DNA of 57,921 bases, taken from contig JAIESC010000179.1 of the NCBI GenBank assembly GCA_019746355.1, forward strand, positions 1 to 57,921. The letters are read 5' to 3'. The notes under the pieces are model-generated. The model did not search any database, was not told the origin of the DNA, and saw only the letters and a list, made by a program, of their open reading frames with translations. Numbering within the stretch: position 1 is the stretch's first letter; the number at the start of each line of letters is the position of its first letter. Origin of the DNA: Xanthobacteraceae bacterium. GTDB lineage: Bacteria > Pseudomonadota > Alphaproteobacteria > Rhizobiales > Xanthobacteraceae. A program made the translations under genes and the position numbers. This document shows, piece after piece, positions 19,159 to 26,201 of this stretch.

Positions 19159-19929
19159 ATGCCCAAGACGCCGGATTATTTCTCGGGAAAAACTATCGTC
19201 ATCACCGGAGCGGCGAGCGGCATCGGCCGCGCCACCGCGCTGATTTTTGCCCGCGAGGGCGCGAACGTCGTCTGCGCCGACATCAACGAGGCCGGCGTCA
19301 AGGAGACGGCCGCAGCGGTCAACGCCAAGGGCAGCCAGGCGTTGGCCATGAAGGTGGACGTGACGCGGCGCGCCGAGACCATCGGCATGATCCAGCGGGC
19401 GATCGATGCATTCGGCCAAGTGCACTTCCTGTTCAACTCGGCGGGCGCTGCGATCCGGCGGGCCAAGTTCCTCGAGATCGACGACGAGCTGATGAGCAAA
19501 ACCTTCGACCTCAACGTCAAGGGTACGTTCTACGGGATGCAGGCGGTGATCCCGCACATGCTGCAGAAGAAGTTCGGCGTGATCGTCAACGTCGGCAGCA
19601 TGGCGCACCGGCGCGGCGGGCCCGGCAGCTCGATCCACTACGCCGCGGCCAAGGGCGCGGTGGTGACGATGACCATGGGCGTGGCGCGCGAGTTCGCGAC
19701 GCAGGGCATCCGCGCGCTGTCGATCTCGCCCGGCCCGGTGCAGACGCCGTTCCAGGACGCCGCGGCGAGCTCGCCCGAGCTGGTCCAGCGCTTCCTCGAC
19801 GACGTGCCGATGAAGCGCTTCGGCAAGCCCGAGGAGATCGGCGAGCTGGTGCTGTTCATGTGCTCCGACGCCTGCGAGTTCATGACCGCCGACACGGTCT
19901 ATGTGAACGGCGGCGGCGGCTGGCGCTAA
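19159..19929 (+). CDS. Short-chain dehydrogenase/reductase
   Basis: A 256-residue classical SDR that should oxidise or reduce a hydroxyl/carbonyl group with NAD(H) or NADP(H). Visible: coenzyme motif TGAASGIG (16-23), an acidic residue after the second strand (ADIN, D41, favouring NAD), NSAGA, N119, catalytic S147, Y161 and K165 (YAAAK), and the SPGPVQTPF segment. The start ATG 19159 has AAGGAG 7 bases upstream; a much longer in-frame reading is not needed. The C-terminus VYVNGGGGWR is a variant of the usual DGG ending. Substrate unknown. Confidence 0.92.
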   Translation: MPKTPDYFSGKTIVITGAASGIGRATALIFAREGANVVCADINEAGVKETAAAVNAKGSQALAMKVDVTRRAETIGMIQRAIDAFGQVHFLFNSAGAAIRRAKFLEIDDELMSKTFDLNVKGTFYGMQAVIPHMLQKKFGVIVNVGSMAHRRGGPGSSIHYAAAKGAVVTMTMGVAREFATQGIRALSISPGPVQTPFQDAAASSPELVQRFLDDVPMKRFGKPEEIGELVLFMCSDACEFMTADTVYVNGGGGWR

Positions 19930-20055
19930 GGTGGCCGCCACATATGTGGCCGAAGCGCGATCCGGTTTGTTCGAAATTGCCCAACTCGATCCGGAACATC
20001 GGCGCGATGCGTGGCGTTGTCTTGCGCAACGCACACCAGCGCCCATATCGCCCGG

Positions 20056-20649
20056 ATGTACTACGCGCCACGATATTCTCCCGAGAAGCCCGGCATGCCG
20101 GTGCTCGGATACTTCACCGTGGTCGGCGGGTTGCTGCTCGGCCTGCTCTTTGTCGCCGACGGCTATATGCCGCGAAAGGAGCATCTGAGCTTCGCCAGCA
20201 ACGTTGATGGCCTGCCCGCGGCTTACAAGGGCGAGCCGCGCGTGGCGGCTGCCGCCCCGCATGTCACGCCAACGCCGGCGATCGCCGAGACCACCGGTTC
20301 CAGCGGCGCGCCGGCACTCGCAAGCGAAGCGCCCAGACGCGCGCCCGCGGCCGCGCCGGCACCGGTGGTCCACGAGGCGGCAAAGCCTGCCAAGCCACGC
20401 AAGATGGTCCGCAGGCGGCACGAATTCCAGGACGAGCGCTTCGGCTCGTTTGGACGGCAGGATTATGCGCGGCAGGAATACGCGCGGCAGGACTACGGCT
20501 TCGGGCGCGAGCCGTCTCGCGAACCGTCCTGGCGGGACTCGTGGGCGTCGGGCTCGTTCCAGCAGCCGCGTGAGTCACGCGGCCGCAGGAGCGCATGGCG
20601 TTCCGGCAACGACTTCGGGGGCTTCGGAAACTTCGGGTCGTTCCGATAG
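20056..20649 (+). CDS. Membrane-anchored low-complexity protein
   Basis: A 197-residue protein. Residues 1-35 contain one hydrophobic helix (VLGYFTVVGGLLLGLLFVADG). The rest is Ala/Pro-rich, then basic (KPAKPRKMVRRRHE), then built of short aromatic repeats (YARQEYARQDYGF, FGGFGNFGSF). It is probably anchored in the inner membrane with a flexible domain. I do not recognise a family. The start ATG 20056 was chosen because it puts the helix at the N-terminus; ATG 20011 is possible. Confidence 0.5.
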   Translation: MYYAPRYSPEKPGMPVLGYFTVVGGLLLGLLFVADGYMPRKEHLSFASNVDGLPAAYKGEPRVAAAAPHVTPTPAIAETTGSSGAPALASEAPRRAPAAAPAPVVHEAAKPAKPRKMVRRRHEFQDERFGSFGRQDYARQEYARQDYGFGREPSREPSWRDSWASGSFQQPRESRGRRSAWRSGNDFGGFGNFGSFR

Positions 20650-20697
20650 GCTTCTGAGCGATTTTCAGTTGGCTACAGCAACCTCTCTGCGTCATCT

Positions 20698-20786
20698 CGA
20701 TTAGGCGAGCACAGTGTCCGCCTAAGCGAGATGCAAGCCCGGCCATACGCCACATCAAATGACCGGCCATACGCCACATCAAATGA
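20698..20786. repeat. Degenerate family B repeat plus 24-bp tandem duplication
   Basis: The 5' part holds the inverted pair TTAGGCG (20701-20707) / CGCCTAA (20719-20725) and CAAGCCCGGCCAT, matching the 3' half of the family B element at 37952-38038. The 3' part is an exact tandem duplication: the 24-bp unit starting CCGGCCATACGCCAC occupies 20739-20762 and 20763-20786. Confidence 0.7.
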
Positions 20787-20794
20787 AAAGTGTT

Positions 20795-21241
20795 CTAAAC
20801 AAACCCGCCGCGCGCCATCACCGCGGCGAACAGCAGGATCAGCACGACACCGAGCAACTCGCCGTGGACCACCGCGGTGACGATGCGGAGCTTTTTCTCG
20901 CTCGGCTGCGGCATCACCCCGGCCATGAGCGACCTGCGCCAGGACAAGAACTCGACCGTCGGGATCGCGGACAACAACGCGAGCACGATGAAGATTGCGA
21001 ACTTGGTCATGAAGGCGTGGTTGGAAAAATAGTAGGTCGAGCCTTTCTCGAAATAGAACACGCGCAGCAGGCCGACGATCAGCAGCGCGGTGGCTGAAAT
21101 GCCAAGGACCGCGTCGGTCGCGATCAGCCGCCGCGCGGTCCCGGGCGTCAGCTCCTGGCGGAGCAGCACGAACTCGACCGCGATGCAGGCGACCAGCGTG
21201 AAGGCCGTGAGGTGGTGGAGGAAGGCGAACAGCGTAGACAT
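20795..21241 (-). CDS. DUF2214-family membrane protein
   Basis: A 148-residue protein with four hydrophobic helices and the pattern FLHHLTAFTLVACIAVEFVLLR near the N-terminus, then GLLRVFYFEKGSTYYFSNHAFMTKFAIF, which I associate with DUF2214. The conserved histidine pair and membrane helices hint at haem or metal binding, but no function is established. The ATG at 21241 starts the first helix directly. Confidence 0.75.
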   Translation of the reverse strand: MSTLFAFLHHLTAFTLVACIAVEFVLLRQELTPGTARRLIATDAVLGISATALLIVGLLRVFYFEKGSTYYFSNHAFMTKFAIFIVLALLSAIPTVEFLSWRRSLMAGVMPQPSEKKLRIVTAVVHGELLGVVLILLFAAVMARGGFV

Positions 21242-21491
21242 GAAGCCTCGGTGCTATCGCGCGCTGGCCCGCTGCGGGTATTTTTCCTCACCGCCTTCGC
21301 CAGGTACAGGTCCGCGCCGCGTCGGGGATGAGCATCAGCAATGCGCCAACGATGAGCGCTGTGGGCGTCAATTTCATGACCATCGGATCCGCGGCCCATG
21401 CCACGGCCTATGCCACGGCCCATGCCACGACAGCAGCAATCGCTGCGCCAACCATGAAACCCCGTTTCGCGGATGGCCCCCTTTCCTGCTC

Positions 21492-22547
21492 TCAGCGTCC
21501 GCCCGGTGCGCCGATCGCCACCGGCCGCACCGGCGAGCCCGCGCCGCCCTGCGAGCGCAGCGGCAGGATCATCGTGCAGGAGAGCCAGACCTTGTCCTTC
21601 GCAAGCTCGCCCAGGTTTGCGTTCTGGATGTTGTGGATGCCAGCGACCGCAAGATTGTGATGGTGGATCGCAAACGGCAGGCCGTCCGGCACGCCGGCCG
21701 GCGGCGCAGCCTTGCCCTGCAGCATCCCCTCCGGCACCGGATCGGTGAACGGATTGTCGAGCGCGACGAGGACGATCTTCTTCTGCTCGATGAGCTTGGC
21801 GCCGTCGTAAGCGAGCCCCGGCCCCTTGGTGTAGTAGAACTTCTCGGTGTCGGGATCTTTCCAGTGATCGCCCCAGCCGGTGTAGATGTAGAGCACGTCG
21901 CCCGGCTGCAGCCCGCGCTTACCGAGGCCCTGCGCCTTCAGCATCGCCTCGATGTCCTTTGCGGTGACGAGCGCGCCCGGCTCCATCGGCTTGCCCTTGC
22001 CGAGATGGGTCTTGGCGTCGAGCAGCACCGCGGTGGTGACGATCGGCGGCACCTTCTCGATGCCGAGCTTCTTGAGCGGCGAGTCCGGCGTGGGCTTCAC
22101 GTCGGACTGGCTGAAGCCGCCGTAGTACTTCGCGCCGGACGACGGAAACTCGCCCTTGCCGTCCCATGCCTGCGGCAGAACCGCAAAGTGCCCGAGCGCG
22201 TCCATCTGCGTGCCTTGCGCGCCGGGCTCGCCGCTTTCCGTCTCCTCGCCGTTGAAGGCGTGTTTCGTGCCGGGAATGCCGACCGTCGGCCGGTACTTGT
22301 CGCGCAGCGGCGTGCCGAACGGCGACTGCGGCATGGTGTTGGAGCGCAGATGCGACAGCTCGTAGGCCTTGGCCCGGGCCTTCGCGAGATGCGGCGCGCA
22401 GCGCTTCCAGGTCTCGGGACCAAGCGTGTTGGCCATGCCGATCTCGTCGCCTGCGGGCCAGGGTGAAGTGGTTTGCGGATGCGCGGCCTGCGTGGCGCAG
22501 AACAATGCGGACGATGCGAGCAGCGCGCGGGCGAAAATTCGGATCAT
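21492..22547 (-). CDS. Exported cyclase-family (PF04199-type) hydrolase
   Basis: A 351-residue protein with a signal peptide (MIRIFARALLASSALFCATQAAHPQ). The motif GTQMDALGHF resembles the metal-binding HxGTHxDxxxH of the cyclase/kynurenine-formamidase family, with the usual GTH histidine replaced by Gln. GDVLYIYTGWGDHW and IHHHNLAVAGIHNIQNANLGEL are also family-like. Such enzymes hydrolyse amides or lactone-like bonds. The start ATG 22547 was chosen for its GGGAGG site; a longer reading to 22694 adds a non-conserved leader. The changed metal-site residue makes the catalytic type uncertain. Confidence 0.75.
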   Translation of the reverse strand: MIRIFARALLASSALFCATQAAHPQTTSPWPAGDEIGMANTLGPETWKRCAPHLAKARAKAYELSHLRSNTMPQSPFGTPLRDKYRPTVGIPGTKHAFNGEETESGEPGAQGTQMDALGHFAVLPQAWDGKGEFPSSGAKYYGGFSQSDVKPTPDSPLKKLGIEKVPPIVTTAVLLDAKTHLGKGKPMEPGALVTAKDIEAMLKAQGLGKRGLQPGDVLYIYTGWGDHWKDPDTEKFYYTKGPGLAYDGAKLIEQKKIVLVALDNPFTDPVPEGMLQGKAAPPAGVPDGLPFAIHHHNLAVAGIHNIQNANLGELAKDKVWLSCTMILPLRSQGGAGSPVRPVAIGAPGGR

Positions 22548-22854
22548 GCGGGCCTCCCTGAAATACCGTGACGCCGGAGCGAGGCTATCACCGCCGCCGC
22601 TGCGTCTGCCGCCCTCTTTCGCCGCCTCGCCTTTTTGCAACGCAGCAGGACACAGGGCGGCGCTCCGCCAAAGCAACCCTGGCTCCAGGCACATCCGTAA
22701 TACGACTTTAATGGAACCCGGATAATACTACCGTTCAGGCTGACGATCGGCCGCGCCACCGCCATTTGAACCCGGCCGCAGCGGGCCGCGACGAACCGCC
22801 GGGCAGCGTCATCGCACCTTTGGGACGCCCGATCGTGTTTGGGAGTTTTGCATC
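22548..22854. other. 307-bp gene-free intergenic region
   Basis: This divergent region between the cyclase-family gene and the small secreted protein gene must carry both promoters. An AT-richer patch around 22705-22730 contains GATAATACT, a possible -10 element on the plus strand, but no convincing -35 box was found. A GGGAG ribosome binding site for the downstream gene lies near 22841. No ORF with coding character was seen. Confidence 0.4.
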
Positions 22855-23217
22855 ATGATCGCCAACATGGCCCGCGCGAGCCTGCTCGCTCTTGCCGTCA
22901 CCGCACCCATGGCCGGCGCGGCCGAAGCCCGCACGGTCTATGACGGCCGCTGGAGCCTCACCATTCACACGACGCGCGGCGATTGCAGCACCTACAATTT
23001 CCCGGTCGACATTACCAACGGGAACGTGAGCTTCCCGAATCTCGTGCGCGCCAACGGCCGCGTCACGGCCAAAGGCAATGGGCGCGTGTTCGTCGCCGCG
23101 ATGGGCAAGTCGGCGTCGGGCTCCGGCAAGCTCAACGGCTCGTCGGGCGGTGGCCATTGGACCGGCCGCTCGGGCGAGGACCGCTGCTCGGGCGTGTGGA
23201 CGGCGCAGCGCGCGTAA
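22855..23217 (+). CDS. Small secreted protein of unknown function
   Basis: A 120-residue protein with a signal peptide (MIANMARASLLALAVTAPMAGAAEA). The mature domain is beta-rich: TVYDGRWSLTIHTTRGDCSTYNFPVDITNGNV, then GSGKLNGSSGGGHWTGRSGEDRCSGVW, with two cysteines that could pair in the periplasm. This plan (YDGxW start, paired Cys, GSG...W ending) recalls a small exported family of rhizobia and relatives without a known role. It is followed by a strong terminator. Confidence 0.65.
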   Translation: MIANMARASLLALAVTAPMAGAAEARTVYDGRWSLTIHTTRGDCSTYNFPVDITNGNVSFPNLVRANGRVTAKGNGRVFVAAMGKSASGSGKLNGSSGGGHWTGRSGEDRCSGVWTAQRA

Positions 23218-23250
23218 GGCCCGGCACGAACATCTCACGTCGGACAAAGC

Positions 23251-23285
23251 CCGGTGCAGGCGCTGCCTGCGCCGGCTTTTTTTTT
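23251..23285 (+). terminator. Rho-independent terminator
   Basis: Stem CCGGTGCAGGC (23251-23261) / GCCTGCGCCGG (23265-23275) with a 3-nt loop and one G-T wobble, followed by nine T residues (23277-23285). It lies 33 bp after the small secreted protein gene. Confidence 0.85.
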
Positions 23286-23374
23286 ACCGCCGGCAGGAAC
23301 GCGACATTGAGGCCGTTCGCGCCGCCGGCCGGCTGTGCTAGAATTTCTCATCTCAACAGCACCCGGAGGTCGCC

Positions 23375-23704
23375 ATGGCGCACAGCCTGGTTCCCAGCGA
23401 CCGCGTGGAAGGAACGCCGGTCCACGGTCGCAACGGAGAGAAGCTCGGCACGATCGAGCGGCTGATGCTGAACAAGACGAGCGGCACGGTCGCCTACGCT
23501 GTCGTCAAAAGCGGCGGGCTGCTCGCCGCCCATCATCACTACCCGCTGCCCTGGGACACGCTCCGCTACAACGCGGCGCGCCATTGCTACGATGTCGACC
23601 TCACGCTCGAAGAGCTGCGCAGCGGCCCGAGCGAGTTCGACGACACGTTCGACTGGGGCGACCGGTCGCTGGCGGAGACACGGCCGCATTATTGGGGGCT
23701 GTAG
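23375..23704 (+). CDS. PRC-barrel domain protein
   Basis: A 109-residue protein. The N-terminal two thirds is a PRC-barrel: SDRVEGTPVHGRNGEKLGTIERLMLNKTSGTVAYAVVKSGG, followed by HHHYPLPWDTLRYN. PRC-barrel proteins occur in photosynthetic reaction centre H subunits, RimM and many small stress-associated proteins. This soluble short form has no known function. GGAGG lies upstream of the ATG. Confidence 0.8.
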   Translation: MAHSLVPSDRVEGTPVHGRNGEKLGTIERLMLNKTSGTVAYAVVKSGGLLAAHHHYPLPWDTLRYNAARHCYDVDLTLEELRSGPSEFDDTFDWGDRSLAETRPHYWGL

Positions 23705-23801
23705 GCCTCCAGACAGTGACGCCGCGCAACGCAGCGAGCGCAGGGTGGGCAAAGCCGCCAACAGGTCCGCGCGAAGCGCGGCCCGATGACAGGCTCCGCG
23801 G

Positions 23802-23841
23802 CATGGCCGTCCGAAGGACGGCGTCGCTTCGTTCGCCTATG
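23802..23841. repeat. Family C repeat, inverted copy
   Basis: CATGGCCGTCCGAAGGACGG through TCGTTCGCCTATG is the reverse complement of the family C unit at 1809-1848. It lies in the 880-bp gene-free stretch 23705-24584. Confidence 0.75.
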
Positions 23842-23881
23842 CCCACGTCGTCGCTTCGAGAAAGTACGCGTGGGCCCGGCT

Positions 23882-23912
23882 ATAGCGCGTCGAAGACGCG
23901 CGTGAACGCGCT
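23882..23912. repeat. Family D repeat
   Basis: This 31-bp sequence, starting ATAGCGCGTCGAAGACG, is the exact reverse complement of 33016-33046 inside a family A element. The perfect match over 31 bases between two non-coding sites 9 kb apart marks it as an interspersed repeat. Confidence 0.75.
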
Positions 23913-24117
23913 ACTGCGCGCCTTGGCCCATGCGGTGCACGCAGCGACACCGTCCTTGACCGATTCACATTGTCAAACAGCCCTGCGGCCCGCCTTCGCT
24001 CGCTTGCGTGAACGATGAGCCGGCAAGCTCCTTTCAGCGTGACAAGAAGACAACGCTCCGCTGCCCGGCCACTTTCACCTTTCGGGCTGCCGGGCTCGCC
24101 CTTCCCCTTTTTCCGTC

Positions 24118-24262
24118 TCCCTCGAAAACGAGGGAATGGAGCGCCGGGAGGCGCCGGGCACCAGTGACGTAGGTGCCCGCGGACCATAACGCAGTCCGCA
24201 GCGCGCCTGACGAGGCACGCTGCCCCCCAGTGACGCAGGGGGGCGGCGCCTCCCGGCGCTCC
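24118..24262. other. Four-arm inverted-repeat element
   Basis: A perfect 19-bp inverted repeat (24138-24156 and 24244-24262; starts GGAGCGCCGGG) encloses four consecutive hairpins: 24156-24178 (GGGCACC/GGTGCCC), 24179-24199 (GCGGAC/GTCCGC), 24201-24220 (GCGCGCCT/AGGCACGC, one mismatch) and 24222-24244 (GCCCCCC/GGGGGGC). Three of the loops are 9 nt long and alike: AGTGACGTA, CATAACGCA and AGTGACGCA. A further hairpin TCCCTC-GAAAAC-GAGGGA (24118-24135) precedes it. The design suggests a structured DNA or RNA element, possibly a dispersed repeat. No protein is encoded. Confidence 0.7.
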
Positions 24263-24357
24263 ACCTGATGCCGCCGCTGGGGGCACGTTCTCCCCACCCG
24301 GCGGCTTCCGTTTGCTTGGGCTCGGACGGTCCGAAGAGGACCTCCTGGCTCAAGAAT

Positions 24358-24372
24358 GTTCTCTATATGTTC
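24358..24372. promoter_or_regulatory. Candidate LexA (SOS) box, GTTC-N7-GTTC
   Basis: GTTC-TCTATAT-GTTC fits the alphaproteobacterial LexA operator (GTTCN7GTTC, reverse GAACN7GAAC). It sits in an AT-richer patch followed by TTTTACAGGAATG. No SOS gene follows: the next gene is the toxin-antitoxin operon 213 bp downstream. Chance occurrence of an 8-base pattern is possible. Confidence 0.4.
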
Positions 24373-24548
24373 TTTTACAGGAATGCTGTCAACCCACGAA
24401 TCCGGCCGTGGCGAGAACCGCCCTTGAGGGGTTGCTGCTGCTCAAGCCTGGCCGCGCGCTGTTCGCCTTTCGGCGCGAGGCAGCACCGCTTGCGTGCCAA
24501 CCTCGCTGCGCCCCGGCCACGCCATTCCTTGAAAATCCGCGATCCGCA

Positions 24549-24569
24549 ATGATATCATAATGATATCAT
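24549..24569. promoter_or_regulatory. Double palindromic operator of the toxin-antitoxin operon
   Basis: The 10-bp palindrome ATGATATCAT occurs twice, at 24549-24558 and 24560-24569, with centres 11 bp apart, so both face the same side of the helix. It lies 15 bp before the antitoxin start. Ribbon-helix-helix antitoxins bind such paired palindromes, so autoregulation by the antitoxin, tightened by toxin, is expected. The AT-rich repeats probably overlap the -10 region. Confidence 0.75.
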
Positions 24570-24584
24570 CAACGGGAGACCGCG

Positions 24585-24815
24585 ATGGTGGATATCCTGG
24601 TGCGCAACATCGACGCCGAAACTGCGCGGCGTCTCAAAGAAAAGGCGGCAGCCAATGGCGCCTCGGTGAACGAAACCGCGCGCAGGGCCATCGCTGAATA
24701 CGTAAAGTCCGATAAGGCCGAACTCCGGGCGAAGGCCGATGCGATCCGCAAAAAGATCGGCAAGGTCAGCGGCGACTCGACCGACATCATCCGGCAAGAT
24801 CGGGACAGCCGTTGA
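24585..24815 (+). CDS. FitA/VapB-like ribbon-helix-helix antitoxin
   Basis: A 76-residue protein. The N-terminal strand-helix-helix VDILVRNIDAETARRLKEKAAANGASVNETARRAIAEYV is the FitA-type ribbon-helix-helix DNA-binding domain, which dimerises through the strand. The C-terminal half (AELRAKADAIRKKIGKVSGD) is the flexible helix that inserts in the toxin active site. The GGGAG site at 24574-24578 precedes the ATG. It is the first gene of the pair and its stop overlaps the toxin start. No D/E-rich tail or other oddity was seen. Confidence 0.88.
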   Translation: MVDILVRNIDAETARRLKEKAAANGASVNETARRAIAEYVKSDKAELRAKADAIRKKIGKVSGDSTDIIRQDRDSR

Positions 24816-25216
24816 CGCTCGTGATCGATGCCAGCGTCGCCATCAAATGGGTGCTGCCGGAGGGTGGCGCCGAACGCGCCATGGCGCTTCACGAACAACC
24901 CGAGGAGTTGATTGCGCCGACACTCATCGCAGCCGAGATCGGCAGCGTCATGCGAAGGCGTGCGGCCATTGAAGAACTGACCGCGCGCGAAGCTCGCGAT
25001 GCGGCCGAAATCGCCATCGGACTTATCAATAGAATGGTCCCGATCCCCGCGTTGGCGGAACGCGCGCTGGAGCTCGCCATGGCCCTGCGCCATCCGATCT
25101 ACGACTGCTTCTACCTGGCGCTCGCAGAGCGCGAACGCGCACCGCTCATCAGTGCGGACAAGAAGCTGATCAGGATTGCAAAAAGGGCGAAAGGAATTGA
25201 AGTCAGGGCGCTGTAG
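24812..25216 (+). CDS. vapC: VapC/FitB-like PIN-domain toxin
   Basis: A 134-residue PIN-domain ribonuclease, expected to cut RNA (often tRNA) when not blocked by the antitoxin. The four acidic metal-binding residues are present: D6 (VIDAS), E42 (AAEIGS), D98 (IYDCFYLALA) and D116 (SADKKL). Translation starts at TTG 24812 inside the antitoxin stop codon, or at GTG 24821; either implies coupling to the antitoxin. The domain is full length, so the toxin is probably active. Confidence 0.88.
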   Translation: MTLVIDASVAIKWVLPEGGAERAMALHEQPEELIAPTLIAAEIGSVMRRRAAIEELTAREARDAAEIAIGLINRMVPIPALAERALELAMALRHPIYDCFYLALAERERAPLISADKKLIRIAKRAKGIEVRAL

Positions 25217-25303
25217 CCGGCTGGAATCGAAATATCAGGTGCAAGTGCTTTCCGGATTTCGCCGCCGCTCAATCCGGGCTACGCTCGCTGCGCGCGGCCG
25301 CGG

Positions 25304-25765
25304 CTATTTCAGGTCCAGCAGCTCCACGTCGAACATCAGCGTCGCGTTCGGCGGAATGACGCCGATGGCGCCACGCAGGCCGTAGCCGAGCTGCGGCGGC
25401 ACGATCAGCGTGCGCTTGCCGCCGACCTTCATCGTCGCCACGCCCTCGTCCCAGCCGCGGATCACCTGCCCCGCGCCGACCGGGAACTCGAACGGCTCAT
25501 TGCGATCGACCGAAGAGTCGAATTTCTTGCCCTTGGCGCCATGGATGTAGAGCCAGCCGGTGTAGTGCACGACGGCAGTCTGTCCCGTGTGCGGCGACGC
25601 GCCGGTGCCGACCTTGCTGTCGATGATCTGCAGGCCGGAGGGTGTGGTGACGGGTTCCGCGGAGGACTGGGACATCGCGGCTTGATCCACGAGTCTTGAA
25701 CCGACCACCGGCAGACTGATGACGACGAATCCGGCCATCAACGCCGTACGCGAACACAATGGCAT
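25304..25765 (-). CDS. FKBP-type peptidyl-prolyl isomerase, exported, copy 1
   Basis: A 153-residue protein with a signal peptide (MPLCSRTALMAGFVVISLPVVGS) and one FKBP domain (about 45-153): GQTAVVHYTGWLY, GKKFDSSVDRNEPFEFPVGAGQVIRGWDEGV, GGKRTLIVPPQLGYG, IPPNATLMFDVELLDLK. It should speed proline isomerisation during folding of envelope proteins. The start ATG 25765 has AGGAGAG upstream; longer readings lack one. The gene is nearly identical to copy 2 at 26202-26663, including about 130 bp of upstream sequence, so it arose by duplication. Confidence 0.92.
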   Translation of the reverse strand: MPLCSRTALMAGFVVISLPVVGSRLVDQAAMSQSSAEPVTTPSGLQIIDSKVGTGASPHTGQTAVVHYTGWLYIHGAKGKKFDSSVDRNEPFEFPVGAGQVIRGWDEGVATMKVGGKRTLIVPPQLGYGLRGAIGVIPPNATLMFDVELLDLK

Positions 25766-25915
25766 CGGCACTCTCCTGGGACGATCTGTCTGGCCACCTC
25801 CGTGGCGCGATCCCCCCAGACGCCGCAATGCAACATCGCAAGATGGCCGAAGCTTGGTTCGGCCTGCCGCCCAAAGCATAATGACCTGCACACTTCTGCA
25901 GATCGGACCAAGCGT

Positions 25916-26197
25916 TTGACTCAGCATCCCGTCATCATCGCGGGCGGCGGCATCGGCGGGCTCGCCACCGCGCTGACGCTGCACCAGATCCGCGTGCCGT
26001 GCGTGGTGTTCGAGGCCGTCCGCGAAATGCGGCCGCTTGGTGTCGGAATCAAGCTGCAGCCCAACGCGGTGCGCGAGCTTTACGACCTCGGCTTCACCGA
26101 GCGGAACTCGATCGCGTGGGCCTGCCGGCCAAAAGCATGGGTGTCGGGCTCAACGGCAACGACATCTATTCCGAGCCGCGCGGACGCCCGTCCTACG
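25916..26197 (+). pseudogene. FAD-dependent monooxygenase, 5' fragment, frameshifted and truncated
   Basis: From 25916 the plus strand encodes the N-terminus of an FAD hydroxylase: PVIIAGGGIGGLATALTLHQ, VVFEAVREM and LQPNAVRELYDLGFTE. Near 26100 the meaning moves to another frame, which continues AELDRVGLPAK and VGLNGNDIYSEPRG. Homology ends near 26190, where the 3' end of FKBP copy 2 begins. Only about 90 of roughly 400 residues remain. The gene starts inside the upstream region of FKBP copy 1. It is a different subfamily from the hydroxylase at 186-1364, so it is not a copy of that gene. Confidence 0.8.
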
Positions 26198-26201
26198 CGC
26201 T

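Noticed and set aside
21288..21383. A 31-residue minus-strand ORF starting MVMKLTPTALIVGALLMLIP, a possible single-helix membrane peptide.
   Set aside because: Too short and without a convincing ribosome binding site; kept out of the gene list, though the hydrophobic run is suggestive.
21398..21434. Three near-identical 12-bp units (GGCCYATGCCAC), considered as a CRISPR-like or regulatory array.
   Set aside because: Units are adjacent without spacers and only three copies exist; it is a short tandem repeat.
24268..24560. Short plus-strand frames just after the SOS-like site.
   Set aside because: Considered as remnants of imuA or another SOS gene, but no recognisable motif was found and composition is not coding-like.
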